64,000 bases of DNA from Bradyrhizobium sp. KBS0727 (GCF_005937885.2 NZ_CP042176.1:7063501-7127500); one strand, 5' to 3'; positions 17,325 through 26,182 are shown, numbered from the stretch's first letter. Numbers and translations: made by a program. Notes: a model not told the origin generated them from the letters alone.

Positions 17325-18302
17325 ATGCGTATCTGCGTTTTCGGTGCGGGCGCCGTCGGCAGCCACATAGCGGTGCGGCTGGCGCTGGCGGGACACGATG
17401 TCGCCTGCGTGATGCGAGGGCCGCATCTCGACGCGGTCAAGGCCAACGGCCTGACGCTGCAGGTAGGCGACGCCGAGTTCAAAGCCAAGGTGAAAGCATC
17501 CGATGATCCGGCAGCGCTCGGCGCGCAGGACGTCGTCATCAGCACGCTGAAGGCGACCGGCGTGGCGAGCCTCGCGACCGGACTGTCACCGTTGCTGCGC
17601 GACGACACGTCGGTCCTGTTCGCGCAGAACGGCATTCCCTGGTGGTACGATATCGGGCTTTCGCCAAAGCACCCGCCGGTGCCGGATCTCGGCTTTCTCG
17701 ATCCCGGCGGGCGGCTGCGCGCCGCGGTCCCCAGGGAACGCATCATCGGCGGCGTGATCTTTTCGTCGAATGAAATCGTTGCGCCGGGCGTCGCCGCCAA
17801 CCTCTCGCCCGAGCGCAACAGGCTCCTGATCGGCGAATGCGACGACCGCGCCAGCGAGCGGATTGCAAGGCTGCGCACAGCCCTGAACGAGGCCAGAATC
17901 GAATCACCGGAGGTGCCGCAAATCCGCGAGACCATCTGGTCGAAACTCCTGACCAATATGTCGATGTCGGTGCTGTGTTCGCTGACCGGGCAAACCGCGC
18001 GCGGCGTCAGGGACGACCCTTCGCTGGCCGAGGTGATTCCGCGCCTGCTCGACGAGGCCAACAGCATCGCGCAGACCTGCTTTCCCGAGGTCAAGCGCGT
18101 CACCCGCACCGGCCCGGCGCCGGACCACAAGCCGTCGATTCTGCAGGATTACGAACTCGGCCGCGCCATGGAGATCGACGCGCTGGTCCGCGCACCCGCC
18201 GCGTTCGCGCGCGCCGCCGGACTTTCGACACCGATGCTCGATCTGATGGCTGCGCTGGCGATCCGCCAGGCGCGGGAGAAGGGGCTGTATCGGGCTGGAT
18301 AG
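17325..18302 (+). CDS. 2-dehydropantoate 2-reductase family protein (PanE/ApbA-like)
   Basis: NADPH-dependent ketopantoate-reductase-fold enzyme, 325 residues. The motif ICVFGAGAVGSHIAVRLA lies at residues 3-20, VVISTLKATG near 68, a catalytic-type lysine region in IRETIWSKLLTNMSMSVLCSLTG near 205 and the C-terminal helix with EIDALV near 285. It is divergent from the crotonase operon and shares the same upstream region, so it may belong to that pathway rather than to pantothenate synthesis; rhizobia carry many such paralogues. Its TAG stop is also the first bases of a family C repeat. Confidence 0.8.
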   Translation: MRICVFGAGAVGSHIAVRLALAGHDVACVMRGPHLDAVKANGLTLQVGDAEFKAKVKASDDPAALGAQDVVISTLKATGVASLATGLSPLLRDDTSVLFAQNGIPWWYDIGLSPKHPPVPDLGFLDPGGRLRAAVPRERIIGGVIFSSNEIVAPGVAANLSPERNRLLIGECDDRASERIARLRTALNEARIESPEVPQIRETIWSKLLTNMSMSVLCSLTGQTARGVRDDPSLAEVIPRLLDEANSIAQTCFPEVKRVTRTGPAPDHKPSILQDYELGRAMEIDALVRAPAAFARAAGLSTPMLDLMAALAIRQAREKGLYRAG

Positions 18303-18400
18303 AGCGTTTTCCAGCGAAGTGGAAACCGGTTCGCGTCAAGAAAACGCGTCAAATCAAAAATCTAAAGCCCCGTTCCGATTACATCGGAACGGGGCTTTAG
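18299..18400 (+). repeat. Terminator-like repeat, family C copy 2
   Basis: Starts at the stop codon of the PanE-like gene with TAGAGCGTTTTCCAGCGAAG and ends in a hairpin with perfect 18-bp arms (18362-18379 and 18383-18400) around a TAC loop, the right arm ending GGGGCTTTAG. The hairpin lies between convergent genes and can act as a terminator for the PanE-like gene and, in reverse, for bioB. Confidence 0.85.
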
Positions 18401-18417
18401 CCCGGACGACCAGACCC

Positions 18418-19392
18418 TCAGGCCGGCTGCAATCCCAGCCGGTCGAACAGCCGCGTGTCGGCCGCGTTTCCCGGATTGCCAGCGGTCAGCAAGGTCTCGC
18501 CGACAAAGATCGAATTCGCCCCCGCGAAAAAGCAGAGCGCCTGCATCTCGTCCGTCATGGCCGAGCGACCTGCCGACAGGCGAACATATGATTTCGGCAT
18601 CATGACGCGCGCCAGCGCAACGATCCTGACGAACTCGATCGGCCCGATCGGAGCGGCATTGGCCAACGGCGTGCCGGCAATCGGAATCAGCATGTTGATC
18701 GGAACGCTTTCGGGCGGCTCAGCCAGGTTGGCAAGCGTAACCAGCATATCGACGCGGTCGGCTTCTTCCTCACCCATTCCCAGGATGCCGCCGCAACAGA
18801 CTTTCATGCCGGACTGACGGACGTTTTCCAGTGTGTCGAGCCGATCGGAAAATGTGCGCGTCGAGGTGACCTGCGGATAATAGCGCTCCGATGTATCGAT
18901 ATTGTGGTTGTAATAGTCGAGACCGGCCGCGCTGAGCCGCTCCGACTGGTCGCGGTCCAGCATACCCAACGTCATGCAGGTCTCCAGCCCGAGTGCCTTC
19001 ACCGCGCCGACGACTTCGACGATGGCGTCCATGTCCCTCGGCTTCGGATTGCGCCAGGCAGCGCCCATGCAGTAACGGGTCGCGCCCGCCTCTTTGGCCT
19101 TGCGCGCCTCGGCGACGATCTTTTCGACATCCATCAGCTTGGAGGCCGCCAAACCCGTCGCGTTATGCACGGACTGGCTGCAATAGCCGCAATCCTCCGG
19201 GCAGCCCCCGGTCTTGATATTGAGGAGCTTGCTCAACTGCACGCGGTTGGGGTCGAAATGCTGCCGATGAATCGACTGCGCCTTGAACAGCAGGTCATTG
19301 AACGGGAGCCGGTAGACCGACCATGCAGCCTCCGCTGTCCATGCCGGCGCGACCGCGGTCGCTACGATCGTTTCGTTGCTCAGTTCAAGCAT
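18418..19392 (-). CDS. bioB: Biotin synthase
   Basis: Radical SAM enzyme that inserts sulfur into dethiobiotin to make biotin. The 324-residue product has the radical SAM cluster motif CPEDCGYC (Cys64, Cys68, Cys71), the family segments YNHNIDTS and KVCCGGILGMGE that include the 2Fe-2S cysteines, and the C-terminal RLSAGR arginine region. I chose the ATG at 19392 where homology starts; an earlier in-frame start at 19560 would run across the divergent promoter region. No other bio genes are in the window, so it is a lone locus. A long inverted repeat lies upstream. Confidence 0.96.
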   Translation of the reverse strand: MLELSNETIVATAVAPAWTAEAAWSVYRLPFNDLLFKAQSIHRQHFDPNRVQLSKLLNIKTGGCPEDCGYCSQSVHNATGLAASKLMDVEKIVAEARKAKEAGATRYCMGAAWRNPKPRDMDAIVEVVGAVKALGLETCMTLGMLDRDQSERLSAAGLDYYNHNIDTSERYYPQVTSTRTFSDRLDTLENVRQSGMKVCCGGILGMGEEEADRVDMLVTLANLAEPPESVPINMLIPIAGTPLANAAPIGPIEFVRIVALARVMMPKSYVRLSAGRSAMTDEMQALCFFAGANSIFVGETLLTAGNPGNAADTRLFDRLGLQPA

Positions 19393-19448
19393 TCGTATTC
19401 TCCGGGATTTCGAATTCGGCGAGCTTATGGCACGGCGGTACGGACGAA

Positions 19449-19504
19449 ACCAGCGCGCGTCGATTATCCGCGCAACGGACATTGACCATGCGACGCGCGC
19501 TGGT
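19449..19504. promoter_or_regulatory. 14-bp inverted repeat in the bioB/SDR divergent region
   Basis: ACCAGCGCGCGTCG (19449-19462) and its exact reverse complement CGACGCGCGCTGGT (19491-19504) flank 28 nt. It lies 57 nt upstream of bioB and 50 nt upstream of the SDR gene. It does not look like the published BioR box (TTATAGATAA type). It may be a paired operator or a cruciform. Confidence 0.5.
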
Positions 19505-19554
19505 ATCAATCTTGCGTTATGAGGCCACCGGATGCCGGTTCGCGAGGACGGAAC

Positions 19555-20337
19555 ATGCACATCAGAGACAAGGTTTGTGTCGTAACCGGGGCCGCGAGCG
19601 GCATCGGCGCAGCGGTGGCGCGCGCCTATGCCGAAGCCGGCGCGCGCGGCGTCGTGGTCGCCGACCTCAAGACCTCGCGCGACAAGCTCGCGAAAGTCGC
19701 CGGCGATATCGATGGGCTGGCCGTAACCGCCGATGTCGGCCTCGAAGACGACATCAAGGCGCTGGTGGCGGCGGCCGAGGACAAATATGGCCGGGTTGAC
19801 GTGTTCTTTTCCAACGCGGGCCTGTCACGCAAGGGACAGGAAAGCGCCTCCGACGCCGACTGGGACGTGAGCTGGCGGGTCCATGTCATGAGCCATGTGT
19901 TCGCGGCACGCGCGCTGGTCCCGGGTATGCTGGCGCGCGGCTCCGGTTATCTGCTCAACACCGCTTCCGCGGCCGGCCTGCTGGCTTCGCTGAACTCGAT
20001 GCCTTACGGGGTCACCAAGAACGCCGCGGTGGCGCTGGCCGAGCATCTCGCCATTCAATATGGCGACCGCGGCATCCGCGTTTCCGTGCTGTGCCCGCAA
20101 TCGGTGCAGACCGGCATGACCACCCCCGGCCCCAGCGCCGCGCGGGTCGACGGTGTCCTGCAGCCGCCGGAGGTAGCCCGCATGGTGCTTCAGGCGATGG
20201 AAGCCGAACAGTTTCTCATCCTGACGCACCCGCAAGTCGGAGAATACATGCAGCGCAAGGCATCGAGCCGCGATCGCTGGATCACCGGCATGCGGCGGCT
20301 GCGCGACAAGATCTATGGCGACCAGCGCGCGGGCTGA
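19555..20337 (+). CDS. Short-chain dehydrogenase/reductase (SDR)
   Basis: NAD(P)-dependent oxidoreductase of 260 residues. The cofactor motif TGAASGIGAAVA lies near residues 9-20, the structural NAG motif in FFSNAG near 85, the catalytic serine in NTASAAGLL near 140 and the YxxxK pair in YGVTKN near 155. The ATG at 19555 follows GAGGACGG. It is divergent from bioB and convergent with the following alpha/beta hydrolase. The substrate is not known from sequence. Confidence 0.85.
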   Translation: MHIRDKVCVVTGAASGIGAAVARAYAEAGARGVVVADLKTSRDKLAKVAGDIDGLAVTADVGLEDDIKALVAAAEDKYGRVDVFFSNAGLSRKGQESASDADWDVSWRVHVMSHVFAARALVPGMLARGSGYLLNTASAAGLLASLNSMPYGVTKNAAVALAEHLAIQYGDRGIRVSVLCPQSVQTGMTTPGPSAARVDGVLQPPEVARMVLQAMEAEQFLILTHPQVGEYMQRKASSRDRWITGMRRLRDKIYGDQRAG

Positions 20338-20346
20338 AATCGCGCG

Positions 20347-21030
20347 TCAGTCCACAATCCCGTCAACCCATGCCGCGAAAGCGTCCAGCACCTCGTCCAG
20401 CACTTCGCGGTCATTCCGCCCCGAACGCTTCAGCACATGGAAGGAATGATCGGCCTCCTTCACCAGATGCAAGGATGCCGCGCCCCCCAACCCTTTGACG
20501 ACCGGTTCGAGCAGGCTCAATTCCGCGAGCGCGTCGCGCGTCCCCTGCAGGAACAGCATGGGGATACGGATATCGGCGAGATGCCTTGCCCGGTCATTGG
20601 AAGGCTTTCCGGCAGGATGCAGGGGAAAGCCCAGAAAGGCCAGGCCGCGAACGCCGGGCAACGGAGAAAGCGCCTGCGCTTGCGACGTCATGCGGCCGCC
20701 GAACGATTTGCCGCCGGCCATCAGCGGCAACCCGTCACAACATCGTCCCGCCTCCGTCACCGCGGCACGTACCGCGCGGTGCGCGACCGCGGGCGAATCC
20801 GGCCGCTTGCTGCCGCTCTCCATATAGGGAAACTGGTAGCGCAGCGTCGCAATACCGCGATCGCCGAGGCCGGCCGCAATCGCCTGCATCGACGCATGCG
20901 TCATGCCGGCGCCGGCCCCGTGCGCGAACACGTAAGCTGCGCGCGCATCAGGCGGCAGGATCAGCAACGCGGAGACCGGCGCAGCATCCGGGATCACGAT
21001 CTCGAGCTTTTGCGCGTCAGCGGCTTTCAA
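20347..21030 (-). CDS. Alpha/beta hydrolase of the dienelactone hydrolase/Tex30-like group
   Basis: A 227-residue alpha/beta-fold hydrolase. The nucleophile elbow GKSFGGRMTS lies near residues 107-116, an oxyanion segment FAHGAGAGMTHAS near 35, the acid in LQGTRDAL near 168 and the catalytic histidine in KEADHSFHV near 195. This short form with AHGAGAG is found in many proteobacteria as a KANL3/Tex30-like family of unknown substrate. It is convergent with the SDR gene with a 9-nt gap. It has no obvious operon partner. Confidence 0.75.
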   Translation of the reverse strand: MKAADAQKLEIVIPDAAPVSALLILPPDARAAYVFAHGAGAGMTHASMQAIAAGLGDRGIATLRYQFPYMESGSKRPDSPAVAHRAVRAAVTEAGRCCDGLPLMAGGKSFGGRMTSQAQALSPLPGVRGLAFLGFPLHPAGKPSNDRARHLADIRIPMLFLQGTRDALAELSLLEPVVKGLGGAASLHLVKEADHSFHVLKRSGRNDREVLDEVLDAFAAWVDGIVD

Positions 21031-21219
21031 AGCGGCAATCCCCGGAATCCGACTTCAAGGATGTGATCTCAAATGTGAGATTTCAGCTATGTTATTCAAC
21101 GCCCCTGATTCTACATTTCGGGCGTGCCGCACGCAAACCTGTCGCGCAGGGCCCACACGGCCGGTTTCAAAGCCGCGAACCGGCTTCATGGACAGAAACA
21201 CGATGCTCTTGTAAAGAGA

Positions 21220-21238
21220 GTATATTCACCGAATACAC
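21220..21238. promoter_or_regulatory. Inverted repeat upstream of the dihaem cytochrome gene
   Basis: GTATATTC (21220-21227) and GAATACAC (21231-21238) form 8-bp arms with one mismatch around ACC. The site lies about 80 nt before the ATG at 21319, in an AT-rich patch, and is a candidate operator. The rest of the 21031-21318 gap shows no other recognisable feature. Confidence 0.4.
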
Positions 21239-21318
21239 GCCAGAGGAGAAACACTCTCTGATGGCTTTTGATAACGGATGATTTTTGCGCCTCGGGCGCA
21301 GTGGGACAGGGGCCGGCC

Positions 21319-23181
21319 ATGCGTCGCAGGACAAAGATTGTTATCGCAATATTGGTCGCCGTCGGCGCTTACGCCTTTTTCAAGGACGACATCGCGCAGC
21401 TCCGGGAAGGCTTCAACGTGAAGCTCGCGGAGTATCCGGCGCCGAAGAATACCAGGTTGCTCAACCAGAATGTCAGCGACAAGGACATCGGCTGGTTCTA
21501 CCACGCCGACCAAGGGACGCGTACCTTCGGTATCCCCTATGAGTGGTTCATGGCGCTGGAGCAACCCGGTCTGTTGTCGATGTTCTGGTCGGCCGGCCCG
21601 TTCAGCGATCCGGCCTACCTCGATCGTTACGGTTTCATTCCCGATCCGATCGACAAGACGGCGCTGCCGATCGGCTTCGCGCATGGCGACGCGATGCTGG
21701 ATCCGACGGGTGAGCCCTGGCGCAACCCGAGCAACAAGCAGGATATGATCGGCATCGGCCTGACCTGCGCGGCCTGCCACACCGGCCGCTTCACCTACAA
21801 GGAAACCGCCGTGATCATCAACGGCGGACCGGCACTGACCGATCTCCTCAAGTTGAAACAGGGTATCGGCGTCGCGCTGTTCGAGACGCGGTATCTGCCC
21901 GGTCGTTTCGGCCGCTTCGCCGAGCGCATTCTGGGAGCGGATTCGACGGTCGACGAACGCGCGGCGCTGAAATTCCAGATCGACCAGGTCCTGAAGCAAT
22001 ACAGTGACACGCTGGCCCTCGAGAAGCGCGTCGCTTCCCGCAGCATCGAGGAAGGCTATGGGCGGCTCGACGCCCTGAACCGGATCGGCAATCAGGTGTT
22101 TTCCATCGACCTGAAGAATCCGGACAACTATGCCGGCTCCTCGGCGCCGGTGCATTACCCGCGGATCTGGAACACGCCGTGGTTCGATTGGGTGCAGTAT
22201 AACGGCTCGATCATGCAGCCGATGGTGCGTAATGCCGGCGAGTCACTCGGCGTGTCATCCGAACTCAATCTGACCGACCCGTCGAAAGGCCTGTTCAAGT
22301 CGAGCGTCAACGTTGAATCGCTCTATGCGATGGAGGAAATGATCAAGGGCAAGAACCCGCCGAACGCGAAGGACGGGTTCTCGGGTCTGCAATCTCCGAA
22401 GTGGCCAAGCGATATCCTGCCGCCGATCGACCAGAAGCTGGCCGCGCAGGGCGCCAAACTTTACGAGTCGCATTGTCAGGGATGTCATCGGCCGCCGGTG
22501 ACGAGCGAGGCTTTCTACGATTTCAACAACAAGAGTTGGTGGCGGACGAACCAGAACGGCGAGCACGTCATGGTTCTCGAAAATATCCCGATCGAGCATA
22601 TCGGCACCGATCCCGCGCAGGCCGCGGACATGGCAGCGAGGACGGTTGCGGTTCCCCCCAATCTCGGAATCGACAAGACCGGATTCGCATTTGCGCTCGG
22701 CGAAGTGGTCGTGAAGACCGTCAACTACATCTACGACCGGCCGCAGCCACCGCTGGACAAGAACGGAAAGCCGAAGCCGCCGTTGAGTGAGGCGGAGCGG
22801 CAGCGCATCAACGGATATATGCCGAACGAGCTCCGCGGCGAGCTGGCCTACAAGGTGCGTCCGCTCAACGGCGTATGGGCGACACCACCCTATCTCCACA
22901 ACGCTTCGGTGCCGAGCGTCTACGCGCTGCTGTCCCCGATCGAAGAGCGGCCAACGAAATTCTATCTCGGCAACCGCGAATACGATCCCGTCAATCTCGG
23001 TTACAAGACCGATTACCTCGCCAACGGTTTTGAATTCGACACCTCGATCCGCGGCAATTCGAACAGCGGCCACCAGTTCCGGAAAGAGTACGACGAGAAC
23101 AAGCCCGTCAAAGGCATCATCGGACCGGCGCTATCGCCCGACGATCGCAAGGCGCTGATCGAGTACCTCAAGACGCTGTGA
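21319..23181 (+). CDS. Membrane-anchored dihaem cytochrome c, RoxA-like
   Basis: A 620-residue exported protein with an uncleaved-looking N-terminal helix (KIVIAILVAVGAYAFF) and two c-type haem sites, CAACH at residues 150-154 and CQGCH at 386-390. The size, the large spacing between haems, and the segment WATPPYLHNASVPSVYALL near 535 fit the RoxA/RoxB-like dihaem family related to cytochrome c peroxidase and MauG. RoxA of Xanthomonas cleaves polyisoprene; most relatives have no known substrate, so a rubber oxygenase role is not claimed. I chose the ATG at 21319; an in-frame start at 21268 would precede the membrane helix. It stands alone. Confidence 0.75.
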   Translation: MRRRTKIVIAILVAVGAYAFFKDDIAQLREGFNVKLAEYPAPKNTRLLNQNVSDKDIGWFYHADQGTRTFGIPYEWFMALEQPGLLSMFWSAGPFSDPAYLDRYGFIPDPIDKTALPIGFAHGDAMLDPTGEPWRNPSNKQDMIGIGLTCAACHTGRFTYKETAVIINGGPALTDLLKLKQGIGVALFETRYLPGRFGRFAERILGADSTVDERAALKFQIDQVLKQYSDTLALEKRVASRSIEEGYGRLDALNRIGNQVFSIDLKNPDNYAGSSAPVHYPRIWNTPWFDWVQYNGSIMQPMVRNAGESLGVSSELNLTDPSKGLFKSSVNVESLYAMEEMIKGKNPPNAKDGFSGLQSPKWPSDILPPIDQKLAAQGAKLYESHCQGCHRPPVTSEAFYDFNNKSWWRTNQNGEHVMVLENIPIEHIGTDPAQAADMAARTVAVPPNLGIDKTGFAFALGEVVVKTVNYIYDRPQPPLDKNGKPKPPLSEAERQRINGYMPNELRGELAYKVRPLNGVWATPPYLHNASVPSVYALLSPIEERPTKFYLGNREYDPVNLGYKTDYLANGFEFDTSIRGNSNSGHQFRKEYDENKPVKGIIGPALSPDDRKALIEYLKTL

Positions 23182-23196
23182 GACGCCTGACCCGTT

Positions 23197-23345
23197 CCTT
23201 GTCGTCATGCCCGGCCTTGTGCCGGGCATCCACGTCTTGCTTGAGCCGAAGCAACAAAGCCGTGGATGGTCGGGTCCCGGCTACGCCAAGGCTTCGCCGA
23301 GGCTTCGTGTGCCTTGGTTCGCCGGAGCTTTGGCGAAGGCGGCAA
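23197..23345. repeat. Dispersed intergenic repeat, family D
   Basis: Contains the hairpin ATGCCCGGCCTTGTGCCGGGCAT and a second imperfect palindrome around AAGGCTTCGCCGAGGCTT. Sequences of this type are common between genes in Bradyrhizobium. It fills the gap between the dihaem cytochrome and the next small gene. Confidence 0.65.
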
Positions 23346-23374
23346 GCCCGGCCGACTGTCCGCGGGCGCGTTGG

Positions 23375-23617
23375 CTATCGGCTGACAACCAATCGCAGGC
23401 GTGGCTTGAGCGTCCCTTCGAGCTCGGTCTTGAGCTCAAGCACCCGCGGATCTTGCGAACGCGCCGCACACTGCGAGTATTGAATGACCGAGCGTGCCAG
23501 CGCGCGCCGTTCTTCCGCGGTTCGCGTCACTTGCGGACTGGACAACCGCAGAACCATCCCGCCGAGCTGCACCAGCAGGTCATCGAGCGCCCGGTCGATC
23601 TTGACAAGATCATTCAT
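23375..23617 (-). CDS. Small hypothetical protein
   Basis: An 80-residue predicted cytoplasmic protein starting MNDLVKIDRALDDLLVQLGG and rich in charged and helical residues, with no signal peptide, cysteines beyond one, or known motif. Its reading frame has natural amino acid composition for coding DNA, and an in-frame extension upstream to 23761 lacks it, so the ATG at 23617 is preferred. I do not recognise the family. It is flanked by a repeat and the divergent esterase gene. Confidence 0.5.
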   Translation of the reverse strand: MNDLVKIDRALDDLLVQLGGMVLRLSSPQVTRTAEERRALARSVIQYSQCAARSQDPRVLELKTELEGTLKPRLRLVVSR

Positions 23618-23907
23618 CGCACCACTCCCGGCAAGGAGTAAGGAATAATGAACGGCCATGCCGGCCGTTCCCTGCACGCGCTCCGCAGGGATAACAGCGC
23701 GTAAACCGGAAACCAGTCTATCGGCGGGCGCCGAGCACCTGCTTGCGGGAGATACTATCAATTAAGTGAAATGATCGATGTGGCCTTGTTTTCCGTGCTG
23801 CACAAAGCGCAGCTCGGCATCGGCGCACTCAGGGGCATGCAGCAAACAGAATTGCGAGGGCTGCAGGCGCGACCTATGGTGCGGCCCTGTCCAACGCGAG
23901 GCCCCGC

Positions 23908-24870
23908 ATGATTACGCCGCTCGATCCCGTCATCGCCCAGATCATTCCGCTGTTGCCGCTGCGCGATCCCGATAACATGACGCCGCAGAGCGCGCGCGAC
24001 GCGCTGAGCGCGCTGGCAGCTGCACGCGCGGCAGTGCCGCCGCCACCGGTCATGAGCGCGGAAGACATCGAGGTAAAGGGCGCGGCCGGCCAGCTTGCGG
24101 CGCGTCTCTATCGCAATTCGACCGGCAAATCGCCGACGGTGGTGTTCTTTCATGGTGGCGGCTGGGTCGCCGGCGATCTCGCAACCCATGACCGGCAGGC
24201 GCGGCTGCTTGCAATCGAGACCGGCGCGGTCGTGATATCCGTCGATTATCGACGCCCGCCCGAAGTGCGCTTTCCCGGCGCATTCGAGGACGCGTTCGCG
24301 GCCACCAAGGACGTGATCGCACGCATCGCCGAGTTCGGCGGGGATGCTACGCGCGTCGGCGTCTCCGGCGACAGCGCCGGCGGCAACCTGGCGGCGGCCA
24401 CTGCGATCGCCTGTCGCGACGCCGGGATCAAGCTTGCCGCGCAATTGCTGGTCTATCCCGTCACCGACGTCGTCGGAAATTTCGCCGATGCCAAAGAAAA
24501 CGCCCGGTTTCCCTCGCGCGCGGAAAACGCCGAAGGCTACTTCCTGTCACGCGCGGTGATGGAATGGTTTTGCGGCCATTACCTCGCCAATCCCTCGCAC
24601 GGCACCGACTGGCGCGCCTCGCCGCTGCGCGCGAAAAACCTCGCAGGCCTCGCGCCCGCGGTCGTCACCACGGCGTGGTTCGATCCGCTGCGCGACGAGG
24701 GCAAGGCCTACGCGGACGCGTTGCAAGCTGCCGGCGTCCCGACCCAATATCACCATGGCGCTGGACTCATTCACGGCTATTTCGGCCTCGGCGAAGCTTC
24801 CGAGACCGCGAGACGCGAGGCGCAAGCCGCACGCGCGGATTTCAAGGTATTGCTGGACAAGGGCGCTTGA
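23908..24870 (+). CDS. HSL-family alpha/beta hydrolase (esterase)
   Basis: A 320-residue carboxylesterase of the hormone-sensitive-lipase family. The oxyanion-hole motif HGGGW lies near residue 80, the nucleophile motif GDSAGG near 153, and the acid and base in DPLRDEG near 255 and LIHGYFG near 288. It hydrolyses a short-chain ester or lactone of unknown identity. It lies 79 nt before the CoA-transferase gene on the same strand, so they may be cotranscribed. Confidence 0.85.
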   Translation: MITPLDPVIAQIIPLLPLRDPDNMTPQSARDALSALAAARAAVPPPPVMSAEDIEVKGAAGQLAARLYRNSTGKSPTVVFFHGGGWVAGDLATHDRQARLLAIETGAVVISVDYRRPPEVRFPGAFEDAFAATKDVIARIAEFGGDATRVGVSGDSAGGNLAAATAIACRDAGIKLAAQLLVYPVTDVVGNFADAKENARFPSRAENAEGYFLSRAVMEWFCGHYLANPSHGTDWRASPLRAKNLAGLAPAVVTTAWFDPLRDEGKAYADALQAAGVPTQYHHGAGLIHGYFGLGEASETARREAQAARADFKVLLDKGA

Positions 24871-24949
24871 GAGGCCGAACAAAAATAGCGATGCCGCGTT
24901 GCGAGCGTATCCAGAGGTCGCACGATACTCACCTGAGGTTCTAATTCCG

Positions 24950-26146
24950 ATGAATCAATCCACTGGTCCACTCGCTGGCGTCCAGGTCCTCGATCTTACC
25001 AGCGTGCTGTTTGGTCCGTATGCGGCGCAAACGCTTGGCGATTGGGGCGCCGAAGTCATCAAGGTCGAGCCCCTGACGGGCGACACGTGGCGATATTCCG
25101 GCCAGTTTCGCACCCGCGGCATGAGTGGCCAGTTCATGGCGACCAACAGAAACAAGCGCAGCCTGGCATTGGATCTGAAGCATCCTGACGGCAAGGCTGT
25201 GTTGCAGCGCTTGATCGCGAAGGCCGATGTGCTGGTGACCAATATCCGCCCGGCGGCGTTGGCGCGACTGGGCTTTGGCTACGAGGATTGCCAGCAACTC
25301 AATCCGCGGCTGGTTTACGCGGCCGCGACCGGCTTCGGGCAGGATGGTCCGTGGGCTGCCCGTCCGGCGTTTGACGAGATCATACAGGCCAGCTCCGGCT
25401 TTGCTTCCTCGATGGGCACCGACGAGGAGCCCGCTTTCGTTCCAAGCCTGGTCGGCGACAAGATCTGCGGATTGGTGCTGACAGCGGCGATCTCCGCAGC
25501 GCTAGTGCACCGCGAGCGGACCGGCAAAGGACAGATGGTCGAGATACCCATGCTCGAGACCATTGCCGCGTTCAACAGCATTGAAATGCTGGGTGGTCAC
25601 GCCTTTGTTCCGCCGATCGGTCCTGCCGGCTACAAGCGCATGAAGGAACGGCGCCCCGTACGCACCAAAGACGGCTGGCTTACGATGCTGCCCTACTCCG
25701 GCGATAACTGGTGCTCGTTCTTCGAAGCTGTTGGGCATCCCGAGTGTATCGAAGACTTTGCGGTGCGGGATCCGGTAGCACGCGCACACAATATCGACCG
25801 CATCTACAAGAGAATGGCCGAGATAGCGCTGACTCGCACAACGGCCGAATGGGAAGAACTGTTGCTGCGGATCGATGTTCCTCACGCCGCATTTGCAAAG
25901 GTTACCGAGATCGCGGAGCAACCGCACCTCAAGGCTGTCGACATGTTCGTGACGCTCGACCATCCGACCGAGGGGGAGATACGACAGGCTCGTCCCTCGG
26001 CCCGGTTTTCGGAGAGTCCCGCTGCCATCCGGCGCCTGCCTCCCCGGCTCGGCGAACATTCGCGAACAGTCTTGCAGGAGGCTGGCCTGAGCGACGAAGA
26101 CATCGCTTCGCTGGTCGAAAGGAAGGTAGTGGGAATTCCAACCTAG
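24950..26146 (+). CDS. CaiB/BaiF-type (family III) CoA-transferase
   Basis: Moves CoA between carboxylic acids. The 398-residue protein shows the family start GVQVLDLTSVLFGPYAAQTLGD, the segment NKRSLALDLK near 65 and the catalytic aspartate in PAFDEIIQA (Asp142). I chose the ATG at 24950, where homology begins, although the frame is open from 24755 inside the esterase gene. It is convergent with the amidohydrolase operon, whose gene content suggests aromatic acids as possible substrates. Confidence 0.88.
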   Translation: MNQSTGPLAGVQVLDLTSVLFGPYAAQTLGDWGAEVIKVEPLTGDTWRYSGQFRTRGMSGQFMATNRNKRSLALDLKHPDGKAVLQRLIAKADVLVTNIRPAALARLGFGYEDCQQLNPRLVYAAATGFGQDGPWAARPAFDEIIQASSGFASSMGTDEEPAFVPSLVGDKICGLVLTAAISAALVHRERTGKGQMVEIPMLETIAAFNSIEMLGGHAFVPPIGPAGYKRMKERRPVRTKDGWLTMLPYSGDNWCSFFEAVGHPECIEDFAVRDPVARAHNIDRIYKRMAEIALTRTTAEWEELLLRIDVPHAAFAKVTEIAEQPHLKAVDMFVTLDHPTEGEIRQARPSARFSESPAAIRRLPPRLGEHSRTVLQEAGLSDEDIASLVERKVVGIPT

Positions 26147-26152
26147 CTTTTG

Positions 26153-26182
26153 TCTTGACGCGTCTTCTTTACGCGAACCGGC
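26153..26182 (-). repeat. Partial terminator-like repeat, family C copy 3
   Basis: Read on the - strand CCGGTTCGCGTAAAGAAGAC matches the middle of family C copies 1 and 2 with small changes. Like them it lies just after a stop codon, here that of the amidohydrolase gene. The terminal hairpin is missing. Confidence 0.6.
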
